43,273 nucleotides of DNA, taken from the NCBI GenBank assembly GCA_964424455.1, contig CAYRJA010000014.1, forward strand, positions 1 to 43,273, given 5' to 3'. Position 1 is the stretch's first letter. Each line of letters begins with the position of its first letter. This document shows, piece after piece, positions 9,380-18,438 of this stretch. The stretch is from CAYRJA01 sp964424455 (lineage in GTDB: Bacteria > Bacteroidota > Bacteroidia > Chitinophagales > UBA10324). The notes under the pieces are model-generated. The model was not told where the DNA came from and ran no database searches. It worked only from the letters and a program-made list of their open reading frames with translations. A program made the position numbers and the translations under genes.

Positions 9380-10723
9380 ATGAGTTCTGTGAAAGAAACA
9401 CTTATAGACCCCAAACTAACCCGCTTTGATCTTACCATGATCATTGTAAGTCTGGTGATTGGAGTAGGAATTTTTCGCTTGCCGAACGTGGTAGCTCAAA
9501 AAGCAGGAACACCGGAAATATTTTTTACGGCATGGATATTCGGTGGATTAATAAGTATCTGCGGCGCACTGACCTTTGCAGAAATTGGATCCCGCTTTCC
9601 GGCTGCAGGCGGTTTTTACAAAATATTCTCTCATTGCTATCATCCGGCGTTTGCATTTATGCTGAACTGGATTCAGGTAATTATCAATGCATCCAGTGGA
9701 GTAGGAGTGGCTATTATAGGAGCGGAGTATATCAATCCGCTGATACTTCCCGACAGTCTTCAGAATGAAACAGGAATAAAAATTACGGTACTGACGATAT
9801 TGATAGTGTTCTATATTATTAATTATCTCGGAATACGAATAGGCGCAGGAACACAAAACATATTAAGCATGGCAAAGATTGCACTGGTAGCAGCTTTCTG
9901 CCTCACGGTTTTAGGTAAGCCCGCAGTGCAAGAGCCGATTGCTGTTACAGCAAGTCCGGTGAACATGTCTTTAGTAAGCGCTTTTGGTATCAGCCTGATT
10001 TCTGTTTTTTTCTCTTATGGCGGATATCAGCAAACTATGAATTTTGGCGGCGATGTAAAACATCCTAATCGCAATATTCCATTAGCTATTTTTTATGGAA
10101 TGGGAATAGTGATAGCTCTTTATCTCTGTGTGAATTATGCGTTATATCATGTACTGGGCTTTGAACACATTCAACAGTCTAAAGTTTTATTTGCTGATCT
10201 TGCTGAAACTTTTCTGGGAAGGTTAGGTGCAAATTTCACATCGGTTGTAATTTTTATTTCAGTACTTGGTTTTATTAATACCAGTATCATGAGTAATCCG
10301 AGAATTTATTATGCAATGGCAGAGGATAAAGTGCTGCCAAAAATTTTCCAGCGCGTTAATCCGAAAACTCAGATACAGGAGTTCTCTCTTACTTTCTATA
10401 TAGCCATGATGGTAGCAGCGCTGTTCTTCTTCGGTACATTTGAGAAGGTGGTGAATTATGTAATGTTCGCAGACAGTATTGCATTTGCTTCTGCAGCAGC
10501 TTCTATTTTTGTTCTGAGAAAGAAAAAAGAAAATGAAACTGTTGCTTTTAAAAATTCAGGCTTCCCGATCATTCCACTGCTGTTTATTGTAACACTGCTG
10601 GGCGTTTCCGCAAGTGTTATGGTAGATGATTTCAGCGCAAGTGTTTATGGTTTTATACTCTTCCTGACCGGGCTACCGATTTATTATCTGATGAAAAGAG
10701 CAAACGAAAGAAAACAACTGTAA
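9380..10723 (+). CDS. APC-family amino acid permease
   Basis: A 447-residue inner-membrane transporter with about 12 helices. The first helix carries the APC substrate motif (GVGIFRLPNVVAQKAG), and GGLISICGALTFAEIGSRFPAAGG is the conserved helix 2-3 region. Helix 6 (ISVFFSYGGYQQTMNFGGDVKHPNRNIP) is also typical. It probably imports or exchanges amino acids; the cargo cannot be named. A TGTTACA lies upstream at 9349-9355. Its TAA stop lies inside another copy of the heptamer (10719-10725), 5 bp from the end of the convergent gene. Confidence 0.92.
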   Translation: MSSVKETLIDPKLTRFDLTMIIVSLVIGVGIFRLPNVVAQKAGTPEIFFTAWIFGGLISICGALTFAEIGSRFPAAGGFYKIFSHCYHPAFAFMLNWIQVIINASSGVGVAIIGAEYINPLILPDSLQNETGIKITVLTILIVFYIINYLGIRIGAGTQNILSMAKIALVAAFCLTVLGKPAVQEPIAVTASPVNMSLVSAFGISLISVFFSYGGYQQTMNFGGDVKHPNRNIPLAIFYGMGIVIALYLCVNYALYHVLGFEHIQQSKVLFADLAETFLGRLGANFTSVVIFISVLGFINTSIMSNPRIYYAMAEDKVLPKIFQRVNPKTQIQEFSLTFYIAMMVAALFFFGTFEKVVNYVMFADSIAFASAAASIFVLRKKKENETVAFKNSGFPIIPLLFIVTLLGVSASVMVDDFSASVYGFILFLTGLPIYYLMKRANERKQL

Positions 10724-10728
10724 CACCT

Positions 10729-12378
10729 TTACCTTAACAGTGTTATATTTCCCTTAAAGTTAAAAGGAGTACCCAAATCGGTGCCCACCCCGTTAAAGAA
10801 ATATACATAAACACCTACCGGCTGTGGTTCGCCTTTCAGGTTGGTGCCATCCCATCCTCGTGTTTTCGGGTCGTTGCTTTCAAACATGAGCTGCCCCCAG
10901 CGGTTAAAAATTTTAAAATCAACATTTTGGATTAAAGAACTTGCTCCGATATACATTGGACGGAAAAATTCATTTCTGCCATTACCGTCAGGTGAAAAAG
11001 CATCAGAAAATTTTACAATCGGATCTTTCAGAACAGTTATCACCACCCGCTGAGTGTCGGGACAGTTGTTGGGTAAATATCCTGTTACAGTATAGGTAGT
11101 TGTTACAGTAGGAGTTACTAATGTGGAAGAGGCAGTGTTATTTTCCACTGAACCACCCGGCTCCCAATGGTAATTGTTCGCGCCGGTTGCCCACACTTTC
11201 CCTGAAGTACCAAAAATAATGGCAGAATCATTAAATGCCTTCATTGGAGGATAAATAGTAACAGTGCTCATAGTCGTGTCACCACATTCACTTCCTGTTT
11301 TGTACGAACGGAGTGTTACATTGTAAGTTCCATATCCGGGATAAGTATAAACCGGATATTGCTGAGAAGAAGTATCCGATGAAATTCCGGTTACTCCAAA
11401 ATCCCAGTGGAAAATATTTCCTCCCTTGGTATTGTTTTTAAAGTGAATGACAGTACTGCTGTCACATGGGCCAACCTCATCAGGAAATGATGCAGCAACC
11501 GTTTTTTCACAACTCACAACTATAAATTGAAAATCGCGGAGGTAATGACCTATCAATACTCCATTTCTGTATTCATTCATACATATACCTGCAACAAATC
11601 TGCCCTTAGTATTGGGTGTTACAGTCAGCAATCCGGTTTTAGCATCAATAGCTAATGGCTCAGTCCCTTTCATGGGATTAGCGGCAGAGTAGCCCGGTCT
11701 GTAGGTAACGCCGGTAAAAGGAGGAGCGCTAATCGGGTTACTTAAGTCCGATGAAGAAGTATATGGCTGGCAGAGTTCGTAGGATAAACTGTCTCCGTCT
11801 TCATCTACAGCAGAATGATCAAACTTCAGTGATTCGCTGTTACAGATGATAATAGGTGGATAGCTTTTGTAAACAGGGCTGCTGTTACAGGCAGAATAGG
11901 TCTCATCATTAATCACCACAAAATTCGTAGAACCAGTCGCTGTAGGATTAACAATATTTAAAACACTTTCATTACGACAGCATCGCTGATAGGTTAACAT
12001 ATAACCTCCGGGTCGTTGTGGAAGTGTTACTGTGAATTTATAAACCGCCATCTGTACACAGGAATTAGGTGGCACTACAATACAGGGATTCGCAGAAGTA
12101 TAAGTAATGAAAGCGGAGTCTAATGGATCTTTATATTGTGTCAAGTCATTAATGATATCGCCGTTACTATCGAAAAATGTAAATTGTGCAGGGTAGTCGA
12201 ATTGTGCATTTCCCGGATTGCAGTCCCTGTAAATGGTAGCTGTAAACTCGTAGGTGCCATTGCCAAAGCACTTATAAGAAATTTCTGTTCCGATGATATG
12301 TGTAGCATTAGAAAGAAAAGGGGAGAACAATAAGAAGTTGGCAAAGAAAAAGACTTTGCAGATATGTGTGAGTTTCAT
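10729..12378 (-). CDS. Secreted PKD-domain protein with gliding-motility-associated C-terminal domain (T9SS type B)
   Basis: A 549-residue exported surface protein. A signal peptide covers about residues 1-25 (FFFANFLLFSPFLSNA). The middle holds a PKD-like beta domain with HWDFGVTG and YPGYGTYNVTLR. The C-terminal ~90 residues (FSDAFSPDGNGRNEFF, IFNRWGQLMFES, GWDGT, GVYVYFF) are the CHU_C/gliding-associated domain that marks type B cargo of the type IX system. It is probably an adhesin or surface matrix protein; no enzyme motif is seen. It stands alone, convergent with the permease. Several TGTWACA copies inside it encode Thr-Val or Cys-Asn. Confidence 0.9.
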   Translation of the reverse strand: MKLTHICKVFFFANFLLFSPFLSNATHIIGTEISYKCFGNGTYEFTATIYRDCNPGNAQFDYPAQFTFFDSNGDIINDLTQYKDPLDSAFITYTSANPCIVVPPNSCVQMAVYKFTVTLPQRPGGYMLTYQRCCRNESVLNIVNPTATGSTNFVVINDETYSACNSSPVYKSYPPIIICNSESLKFDHSAVDEDGDSLSYELCQPYTSSSDLSNPISAPPFTGVTYRPGYSAANPMKGTEPLAIDAKTGLLTVTPNTKGRFVAGICMNEYRNGVLIGHYLRDFQFIVVSCEKTVAASFPDEVGPCDSSTVIHFKNNTKGGNIFHWDFGVTGISSDTSSQQYPVYTYPGYGTYNVTLRSYKTGSECGDTTMSTVTIYPPMKAFNDSAIIFGTSGKVWATGANNYHWEPGGSVENNTASSTLVTPTVTTTYTVTGYLPNNCPDTQRVVITVLKDPIVKFSDAFSPDGNGRNEFFRPMYIGASSLIQNVDFKIFNRWGQLMFESNDPKTRGWDGTNLKGEPQPVGVYVYFFNGVGTDLGTPFNFKGNITLLR

Positions 12379-12444
12379 TTACGCAAGGTAAAATTTTTTT
12401 ACTAAAAATAACCACTCTGCCCTTAGCGCTGATTTATACAGAGC

Positions 12445-12951
12445 TTATCTGAAGTGGTTTTTCCTTTGCCAGATTTCAAAATCAAAGGAGTAGGTATGTC
12501 GTTCATCAATTGCATGTCTTTCTGATGAAACCAGTATCCATTCTTCTTTTGAGAATTCAGGAAAGTAAACATCTGCATCACTGAATATTCCATCAATCCT
12601 GGAAACTTCCAGCAGGTCGGCAGTTTGAATAGCTGTCCTGAAAATAGCGCTACCACCTATTACATAAATCTTTTCTGCCGGCTTTGCAGCTGTAACAGCA
12701 TCTTCATAATTGTGAACTACTGTAACACCTTCTCTTTTGTAATTTTTGTTTCTTGTAATGACTATGTTACGGCTTCCTTCTAATGGCTTCCTTATCACAT
12801 CATAGGATTTTCTACCCATAATAACCGGATAAGAACGTATACTTTCTCTAAACCTGCTATACTCATCCGGCAGATTCCATAGAGGAATACCGCTGTTTGT
12901 TCCTAACTCATAATTCTTTCCAAATGCGGCAGCAAGGGCGATGGTGTTCAT
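12445..12951 (-). CDS. folA: Dihydrofolate reductase
   Basis: Reduces dihydrofolate to tetrahydrofolate with NADPH. The protein has 168 residues, the normal bacterial length. It shows LAAAFGKNYELG at the N-terminus, the substrate loop GIPLWNLPDEY (residues 21-31), PVIMGRKSYDVI, and the nucleotide loop VIGGSAIF. The acidic catalytic residue is Glu30, where E. coli has Asp27; Glu is used at this place in vertebrate enzymes, so activity is expected. No thymidylate synthase gene is adjacent. It is on the same strand as the antiporter gene, 38 bp downstream of it. Confidence 0.95.
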   Translation of the reverse strand: MNTIALAAAFGKNYELGTNSGIPLWNLPDEYSRFRESIRSYPVIMGRKSYDVIRKPLEGSRNIVITRNKNYKREGVTVVHNYEDAVTAAKPAEKIYVIGGSAIFRTAIQTADLLEVSRIDGIFSDADVYFPEFSKEEWILVSSERHAIDERHTYSFDFEIWQRKNHFR

Positions 12952-12989
12952 TTATTTTTTGCTATGTAATTCAAATCCAGTAAGCACAT

Positions 12990-15155
12990 TTACTCTTCTT
13001 TGCGTGAAGATGTCCTCTTGAAAATCTCACCAATCTCTTTTCCTAATTTCTGAACTGTTTCCAATCCTATATTTATTGGCTCACCGGAGGCCTCTTCATA
13101 ATGACCTGTCAGGTAGCTTTGATTGTATTGCTGCGGATAAATAATCACTTTGTTGTTAGCTGAAAAATGTTTCTCTAATTTATCAGGCAAGCGCTCTAAT
13201 AGACCCATATAAGAAGCTGCACCTTTGCGGGCAGAAACCAGAATAAACAAATCATCTTCTTTGATGTGTCTTGAAAGTATCAAAAAATCTTCCCAATCTT
13301 CAAACTCACTGATTTGGAAAGCAGCGGAGAGCTTTGCCTTTTTAACTACATCATTGATTCCGCCTTTTGTTGCCTCATTACAATAAAACTGAACTGTTAC
13401 ACTTAACTCCTGAGCAAGTTTTGAAATCTTACTCAACCACTGTTCAAAACCATTTTCATGTTCAGCCAGCGGCGGTACTGTTACAACTACTCTTTTATTC
13501 AGCACAATTGGTTTTTCTACATGACACACCAAAACAGTTTTATCTGTATTGTTCAGGATACTTTCAATTTTTTCACCAATCAGTTTGTCAAAAAAGCCGG
13601 CGTGTCTGGACCAACCGAGAATGATGATGTCTGCCATTACTTCTCTTGAAATCCGGATGATGCCGCTTGCTGCATTATGGTCAATTGTAGTTAATATGTT
13701 TACATTGGTTTCAGATGCGGATGCCTGTTTAACAAATTCTTCCAGCTTGTTTCTCGTTTTTAAAATATTTATTTCTGCCTCCTGGTTATTGGAAACTACC
13801 GTAAGAATAGACAACGGATTCACCGATTTCTTATCCTTGATGTAAATAGAAAACTCAAGTAATTTATCGAAGTTTTCAATATTGGCTATCGGCAACAAGA
13901 TGTGTTCGCTTTGAATATTTTTAGCATTCAGCAAACTGTCTGTATCATCTCCGGTTTCAATAATTATTTTCTTTGCTGCCTGTTCTGTTACAAAAGAAGC
14001 TACTACACAAGTAACCAGAATAAGTATGATAGTACCGTTCAAAATGGCTTCATTCAGAATACCGGCATTGTAGCCGACTAAAATTACTGCAAGAGTAGCC
14101 GCCGCATGAGCGCCACTCAGTCCGAATATAAGTTGACGCTGCGCTCTGGTGTATTTGAAAACTATTTGAGTGATAAAAGCCGCAACCCATTTTCCGCAAA
14201 TAGCAACAACTGAAAGTACGCCTGCAACCATTAATGCTTCAGGACCTTTCATGATAACACTTACATTTACTATCATTCCTACACTGATCAGAAAGAAAGG
14301 AATGAATAAAGAGTTGCCGATAAATTCTATTCTGTTCATCAGCGCTGAAGAATGTGGAATCAATTTGTTCAATGCCAATCCTGCTACGAACGCTCCGATA
14401 ATCGGTTCTACTCCGGCTACTTCCGCAAGAAATGCAGCCAGAAAAACAATGGACAGCACAAAAATGTAGTGTGAATGTTTTTCGCTTTCCAGTTTGCTGA
14501 AAAACCATTTGGCAATTCTTGGAATAACCAAAAACATAAACAGCGAGAAGATGGTCAGAGAAACTCCCAACTGAATCCAGAAATCCTGATTCAGGTTTCC
14601 GTCTTTGTTTCCGAGAATAACAGCAAGGATAATAAGTACCGCAGAATCAGTTAAGATTGTTCCGCCTACTGTTACAGCTACTGCCTGATTCTTTGAAATA
14701 CCCAGCTTGCTGACAATGGGATATGCCACAAGTGTATGCGTAGAAAACATACTGGCGGTTAATAAGCTGGTATTAAAATCAAATCCGAGCAGATAATGAC
14801 AAACAGGATAGCCGATAGCTAAAGGGAAAATGAAAGTAAATAATCCAAACAGCAGACTCTTGTACCGGTTAGCTTTAAAATCATTCATGTCTAACTCCAA
14901 TCCGGCAATAAACATGATATACAAAAGTCCGATGGTGGAGAATAGGTCAACCGCAGAATTTTTTTCGAGAATATTAAACCCGTGAGGCCCAATGATAATA
15001 CCGGAGATAATCAAGCCGATTATGCCGGGTATGTTAAATCGCTTTAATACTATTGGAGATAACAGGATGATGAAAAGAACTAATGAGAATACCAGCACCG
15101 GATTTTTCAGCGGTAGTTCAAACTCATGCAATAATTGATTGAAAAATTCTGTCAT
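12990..15155 (-). CDS. CPA2-family cation/proton antiporter with C-terminal USP-like region
   Basis: A 721-residue protein. Residues 1-390 hold about 12 membrane helices of the KefB/NhaP-like CPA2 family, with IGLIISGIIIGPHG and GVEPIIGAFVAGLALN as family marks. The remaining ~310 residues are soluble: a universal-stress-protein-like domain (ILLPIANIENFDKLLEF, GWSRHAGFFDKLIGE) and a second, weaker copy. It likely exchanges K+ or Na+ for H+, with the cytosolic part sensing a nucleotide or stress. It is divergent from the accessory region and marks its left border. Confidence 0.92.
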   Translation of the reverse strand: MTEFFNQLLHEFELPLKNPVLVFSLVLFIILLSPIVLKRFNIPGIIGLIISGIIIGPHGFNILEKNSAVDLFSTIGLLYIMFIAGLELDMNDFKANRYKSLLFGLFTFIFPLAIGYPVCHYLLGFDFNTSLLTASMFSTHTLVAYPIVSKLGISKNQAVAVTVGGTILTDSAVLIILAVILGNKDGNLNQDFWIQLGVSLTIFSLFMFLVIPRIAKWFFSKLESEKHSHYIFVLSIVFLAAFLAEVAGVEPIIGAFVAGLALNKLIPHSSALMNRIEFIGNSLFIPFFLISVGMIVNVSVIMKGPEALMVAGVLSVVAICGKWVAAFITQIVFKYTRAQRQLIFGLSGAHAAATLAVILVGYNAGILNEAILNGTIILILVTCVVASFVTEQAAKKIIIETGDDTDSLLNAKNIQSEHILLPIANIENFDKLLEFSIYIKDKKSVNPLSILTVVSNNQEAEINILKTRNKLEEFVKQASASETNVNILTTIDHNAASGIIRISREVMADIIILGWSRHAGFFDKLIGEKIESILNNTDKTVLVCHVEKPIVLNKRVVVTVPPLAEHENGFEQWLSKISKLAQELSVTVQFYCNEATKGGINDVVKKAKLSAAFQISEFEDWEDFLILSRHIKEDDLFILVSARKGAASYMGLLERLPDKLEKHFSANNKVIIYPQQYNQSYLTGHYEEASGEPINIGLETVQKLGKEIGEIFKRTSSRKEE

Positions 15156-15613
15156 ACAATAGCGACAAAAATGGTTAAAAAAAGAGGAAACTATTTATTA
15201 AAAGAAACAAAAATGTTTTTTATTACTCTTTGTACTCAAAATAATATTGGTATTCCGAATTGCTCAACTGTATAATATTTGATCTGAATAGTAATAGCAA
15301 AAGGACTGTAACACACAAGGTGAAATCATACCAGAGTGTAACAGAACACAATATGAATGATTCGAAAATAGCACAACACTACCCAAGCAAAAGAAACCAC
15401 AACCTCACCTGTGTCCACAACAAAACAATAATTCACTTGACATTGCCTGTTTATAATATTAGATTTACTCATGCAACAGGCAATTTTTATGAGTGAGCAG
15501 TGTTACAGTAGTACCGCCGAGTCCTGCGCACACGCACAAGGCACAGCAGCAGTGACTCGGCGTGGACGGAATCTATTATATTAGAAACACTTCATAATTA
15601 GATATATAACTAA
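15156..15613. other. Intergenic region without a convincing gene
   Basis: The 458 bp hold no gene I would defend. A 78-codon frame (15260-15496) has an arbitrary composition and runs across repeat sequence. The interval contains three TGTWACA heptamers (15307, 15337, 15501) and the REP-like hairpin at 15515-15562. It should also contain the promoter of the antiporter gene on the minus strand and that of the orphan gene at 15614, but neither matches TAnnTTTG exactly. Confidence 0.5.
15501..15569 (+). repeat. REP-like composite element: TGTTACA, hairpin, GGAC foot
   Basis: TGTTACA at 15501-15507 is followed after 7 bp by the perfect inverted repeat CGCCGAGTC (15515-15523) / GACTCGGCG (15554-15562). 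The inner part pairs partly (CTGC/GCAG). TGGACGGAA follows directly. The stem sequence differs from the CAGGGTC group further on, but the architecture is the same. Confidence 0.6.
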
Positions 15614-16345
15614 ATGGATAAAAACGATAGCATTCCGAAATGGTTAGAAAGAGCAAAAGACCATTTAAAATATGGCGATTTAGAACATTTCACAATGGAT
15701 ATGCTACATATTAGATTAAAGGATCTATTAGTGGATAGTTGTTTTTATTTATCAGCAGGAGCAGACATAACTCCCATTGTTGGATTTAAAGATCAAATCT
15801 ATACATATATACTTTGTGATAAATATCTTTACGATGCAGCAGAAGGTATTAATAATAGTTTTCTTGGAATACTTGTAAAAATAAAAGACAGATTAAATAA
15901 ATACGGATTTACAGAAATTCAAAAATTTAACTTAGACAAACACTTTCTTGGAATGAAAGATATAGAAGGAAGGGGTGGTTATATATATGAAATGAAAAAT
16001 TGCGAAATAAGTTTTTGGAGTAGAGAAAATAAAATCTATTGTGTTTTATATATTAATCACGATAACACTTTAACATATAAAGATTTGTATATAAAAAATG
16101 GGATTGTACCGAAAGCTATTTGTGAAATTATACCTGATGGAGGTAGTATGAGTTCAGAAGTTGAAAGTTATGATGGGCGACCAACATTGACAGTCCAAGA
16201 AAAGAATAACGTATTGCCAGAATATGTGATTGGTTATTTAATAAGCGTAGGTAATTATGATTCATACGAAACCTTACCTGAAAAAATTGATTATTTAGGA
16301 AGTTATGGTGGAAATTATGGAATAGAAATTCACAAAAGGAAATAA
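15614..16345 (+). CDS. Orphan protein of unknown function
   Basis: No family recognised. The predicted protein has 243 residues, no signal peptide and no membrane helix; it is soluble and rich in Ile, Lys, Tyr and Asp. Residues 1-60 look helical, with WLERAKDHLKYGD and a later YLSAGADITPIVGF; the rest looks alpha/beta. Base use is clearly more AT-rich than neighbouring core genes, and it contains no TGTWACA. It sits between two REP-like hairpins (15515-15562 and 16371-16422), which suggests it was brought in. A bacteriophage-defence or immunity role is possible but has no direct support. Confidence 0.7.
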   Translation: MDKNDSIPKWLERAKDHLKYGDLEHFTMDMLHIRLKDLLVDSCFYLSAGADITPIVGFKDQIYTYILCDKYLYDAAEGINNSFLGILVKIKDRLNKYGFTEIQKFNLDKHFLGMKDIEGRGGYIYEMKNCEISFWSRENKIYCVLYINHDNTLTYKDLYIKNGIVPKAICEIIPDGGSMSSEVESYDGRPTLTVQEKNNVLPEYVIGYLISVGNYDSYETLPEKIDYLGSYGGNYGIEIHKRK

Positions 16346-16370
16346 ATACAAACATACTGCCATTCCTCTC

Positions 16371-16422
16371 CCGCAGGGTTAATTCCCGCAAAGCCTTTTT
16401 GCTTTAGGGAATAACCCTGCGG
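16371..16422. repeat. Long hairpin downstream of the orphan gene, REP-like
   Basis: CCGCAGGGTTAATTCCC and GGGAATAACCCTGCGG pair over about 16 bp with one bulged A. The inner part pairs again through AAAGC/GCTTT. It lies 25 bp after the stop at 16345. There is no T run after it, so it is more like the CAGGGT family of REP palindromes here than a classic terminator, although it may still stop transcription. Confidence 0.65.
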
Positions 16423-16649
16423 CAATCAATGCGGGTATGGTAATCAACCCGGAAACACTGTCCACTATCGCAAGTATTTTTCACTTGCACCGATAAAGTG
16501 TACCTAAAAATAGAATTGAAAACAGAATCAAGCAGTGTTACAGTAAACGCCACAAAATCTCCTGCAGTGGAATTTTCATAGATGGAAACCATCTCTAAAC
16601 TACTAATAAAAGAAGCATTAATCTCTCTGCATATTAGTCCGCACCATGG

Positions 16650-16778
16650 TGTTACAACAAATGCGCAGTGCCTCTTGCGGAAGACCCTGCCGGGACAGAA
16701 AAAAATACATATAGACTAAAAAATTCTGTTCCAGCAGGGTCTTCCGTAGGAGACCCTGCGTCCATCAGTACTGTAACG
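16650..16778. repeat. Paired inverted REP elements (BIME-like) upstream of the RAYT gene
   Basis: TGTTACA (16650-16656) is followed after 6 bp by a degenerate REP stem (16663-16690) and the foot CGGGACAG. A second REP in opposite orientation has stem GCAGGGTCT (16734-16742) / AGACCCTGC (16751-16759), preceded by the inverted foot CTGTTCC and followed by TGTAACG (16772-16778), one base from the heptamer. The two units thus face each other. The stretch 16346-16818 holds no gene; another TGTTACA is at 16536-16542. Confidence 0.75.
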
Positions 16779-16818
16779 CCCATTAACAAGTAATAAAAAA
16801 TAGTTCTGTCTTTCCCTC

Positions 16819-17412
16819 ATGTCAGTCCAAACCTACAGAGAAAATATAAATGGGTTATACTACATTACTTTCACCAACTACAAGTGGCTTCACCTGTTTC
16901 ATGTGCTCAATATGTATGACGAGATATATAAATGGTTCAACCTGCTTGAAAAGAAAAAGGAAGCGGTCGCTGGATATGTTATTATGCCGAATCATTTACA
17001 CCTGTTACTGTTTCACAAAGAGGAAAACGGCAACCTGTATAAAATCATTTCTAATGCTAAACGGTTTATGAGCTACGAAATAGTAAAGCGGTTGAAAGAG
17101 AGAAAGGATTTTTCCACTATTAGAATACTATCAGATGGATTAACAGCTACTGATAAAAAGAAAGGACAGAAGCATCGGGTATTTGAAGATTCATTTGATT
17201 GTAAAAGGTGTTACAGTGAGAAGTTCATTGAACAGAAACTGAACTACATACACAACAATCCAATACACCCAAAATGGAATCTGAGTACTGCTGCAAAGGA
17301 TTATCCGCATTCGTCTGCTGCGCTATATTCAGGAAAGGAAAGAAAGTATCCGTTTAAGTTGCAGCATTACAAAACCGTACAATGGGAACTGGAAGATTCA
17401 ACATTAAAATAA
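16819..17412 (+). CDS. REP-associated tyrosine transposase (RAYT, Y1_Tnp/TnpA_REP)
   Basis: A 197-residue HUH single-strand transposase of the IS200-like Y1 group. The HUH motif is MPNHLHLL (His59, His61), and the probable nucleophile is Tyr86 in NAKRFMSYEIVKRL. The C-terminus shows LNYIHNNPIHPKWNL and DYPHSSAALY, typical of the family. Such enzymes cut and join at REP hairpins and their tetranucleotide foot, and are thought to spread REP sequences. REP hairpins lie on both sides (16663-16759 and 17438-17463), so the gene sits inside its own substrates. The frame is intact. It starts at ATG 16819, preceded by no clear ribosome site. Confidence 0.93.
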   Translation: MSVQTYRENINGLYYITFTNYKWLHLFHVLNMYDEIYKWFNLLEKKKEAVAGYVIMPNHLHLLLFHKEENGNLYKIISNAKRFMSYEIVKRLKERKDFSTIRILSDGLTATDKKKGQKHRVFEDSFDCKRCYSEKFIEQKLNYIHNNPIHPKWNLSTAAKDYPHSSAALYSGKERKYPFKLQHYKTVQWELEDSTLK

Positions 17413-17422
17413 TAAAGAATAG

Positions 17423-17472
17423 TGTTACAACAATCACGCAGGGTCTCCTGTGGAAGACCCTGCTGCGACAGA
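17423..17472 (+). repeat. REP element downstream of the RAYT gene
   Basis: TGTTACA (17423-17429), 8 bp spacer, then stem GCAGGGTCT (17438-17446) / AGACCCTGC (17455-17463), then foot TGCGACAG. The stem is identical to that of the REP at 16734-16759. Confidence 0.8.
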
Positions 17473-17613
17473 ACCCGAGTGCTGATTTATGAGCTATAAA
17501 ACATCAGGAGACTTGTCCCCAATAAAACAGAGGAGCATAATTTCTTATTTTGAAATAATACATTACCCTATTTTCCGTTTACCAAATACCCATTCACTTC
17601 TAAAATCATTATT

Positions 17614-18033
17614 ATGAAAAAGCTAACTACCACTTGTATAGCAACAGCATTTCTGTTTACACTTTCTGAAACCGGTATTGCCCAAGTACCTTTGAGCAAG
17701 TGGGGTAAGACAGCCAAAGTTCCTTATGCTATGCTGGCACAGTTAAAATGGGACAGTACAGCACAAAAATATATTCGCCCAAGTGAAGAAGAAGAAATAG
17801 AAGTATTAGCAAATATTGATTCTCTTTCTAAAACGCAATTAGATAATTTTGATATAGACTATCAGAAATATGGTGAATTAGTGGGCATGGACACTCTTTT
17901 TAGCGGAGGACCCAAATCTGGACAGTATGTGATATGGAGAAAAACAGTTTTTCAACATATAAAAGATGGGAGATTTTATATTATTCCTCCAGAGATGAAA
18001 ATTACAGAACAGATTATTCCTGAAAAATTATGA
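17614..18033 (+). CDS. Small exported protein of unknown function
   Basis: The protein has 139 residues with a signal peptide (residues 1-24, ending ETGIAQ). No domain recognised. The mature part is acidic in the middle (PSEEEEIEVLANIDS) and ends in a beta-like stretch (GQYVIWRKTVFQHIKDGRFYIIPPEM). It has no lipobox Cys and no T9SS tail, so it is probably periplasmic. It lies between REP elements, with no operon partner. Confidence 0.7.
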   Translation: MKKLTTTCIATAFLFTLSETGIAQVPLSKWGKTAKVPYAMLAQLKWDSTAQKYIRPSEEEEIEVLANIDSLSKTQLDNFDIDYQKYGELVGMDTLFSGGPKSGQYVIWRKTVFQHIKDGRFYIIPPEMKITEQIIPEKL

Positions 18034-18111
18034 AGCTCCAACAAAGGGCAATGGTAAAAAGATCTACTATGAAAAAGGTTATTTCTGTGCCCTTGTTGGT
18101 AACGCCCTGCC

Positions 18112-18255
18112 CTTGTCGGGTCTCCTGACCGACAAGCAGTTTAACCAACAACCCAATTTAATCTCTAACATGAGTTAAGAACTTCCACCCCGTACCATTA
18201 CCTGAAAAATAAAAAAAGTTGAACTAATTTAACTGTCGGTCAGGAGACCTGACAG
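18112..18255. repeat. Two REP palindromes in inverted orientation
   Basis: Stem CTTGTCGG (18112-18119) / CCGACAAG (18129-18136) encloses GTCTCCTGA. A second palindrome at 18233-18255 carries the reverse complement of the same core (GGTCAGGAGACC). The pair frames about 95 bp with no gene. They form a subfamily distinct from the CAGGGTC one. The interval 18034-18513 holds these, a RAYT remnant and one more REP. Confidence 0.65.
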
Positions 18256-18262
18256 CGGCGGA

Positions 18263-18418
18263 AATTATACTCATAAAAATGCGGTGGTGGGTAAGTGGAT
18301 GCTGGCAGCAAATGCGGATGACTACAAATACAGTTCATTAAGGCAATACGAAACGGGGGAAACAGGCATTTACCCTGTTACACTATTGCAACAAATAGAA
18401 TCATTTTCATTTTTATAA
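18263..18418 (+). pseudogene. C-terminal remnant of a second RAYT transposase
   Basis: An open stretch without a start codon reads NYTHKNAVVGKW, then DDYKYSSLRQYE, and ends at TAA 18416-18418. This matches the RAYT C-terminal pattern (NYIHxNPVxxxW ... DYxYSSxxxY) also seen in the intact copy at 16819. The HUH and Tyr parts are gone; a REP palindrome lies directly upstream where the rest should be. It is a decayed copy, not a functional gene. Confidence 0.75.
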
Positions 18419-18438
18419 AAATGCTGAACCATGAATCC

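Noticed and set aside
12445..12951. Dihydrofolate reductase with a damaged active site (Glu30 instead of Asp)
   Set aside because: Glu at this place is used by vertebrate enzymes, so the change is not evidence of loss of function.
15260..15496. Plus-strand frame of 78 codons
   Set aside because: It has low-complexity composition, runs through three heptamer-rich stretches, has no signal or domain, and has no start context.
16371..16422. Classic rho-independent terminator
   Set aside because: The stem is long and GC-rich, but no T run follows on either strand. The sequence matches the local REP group better.
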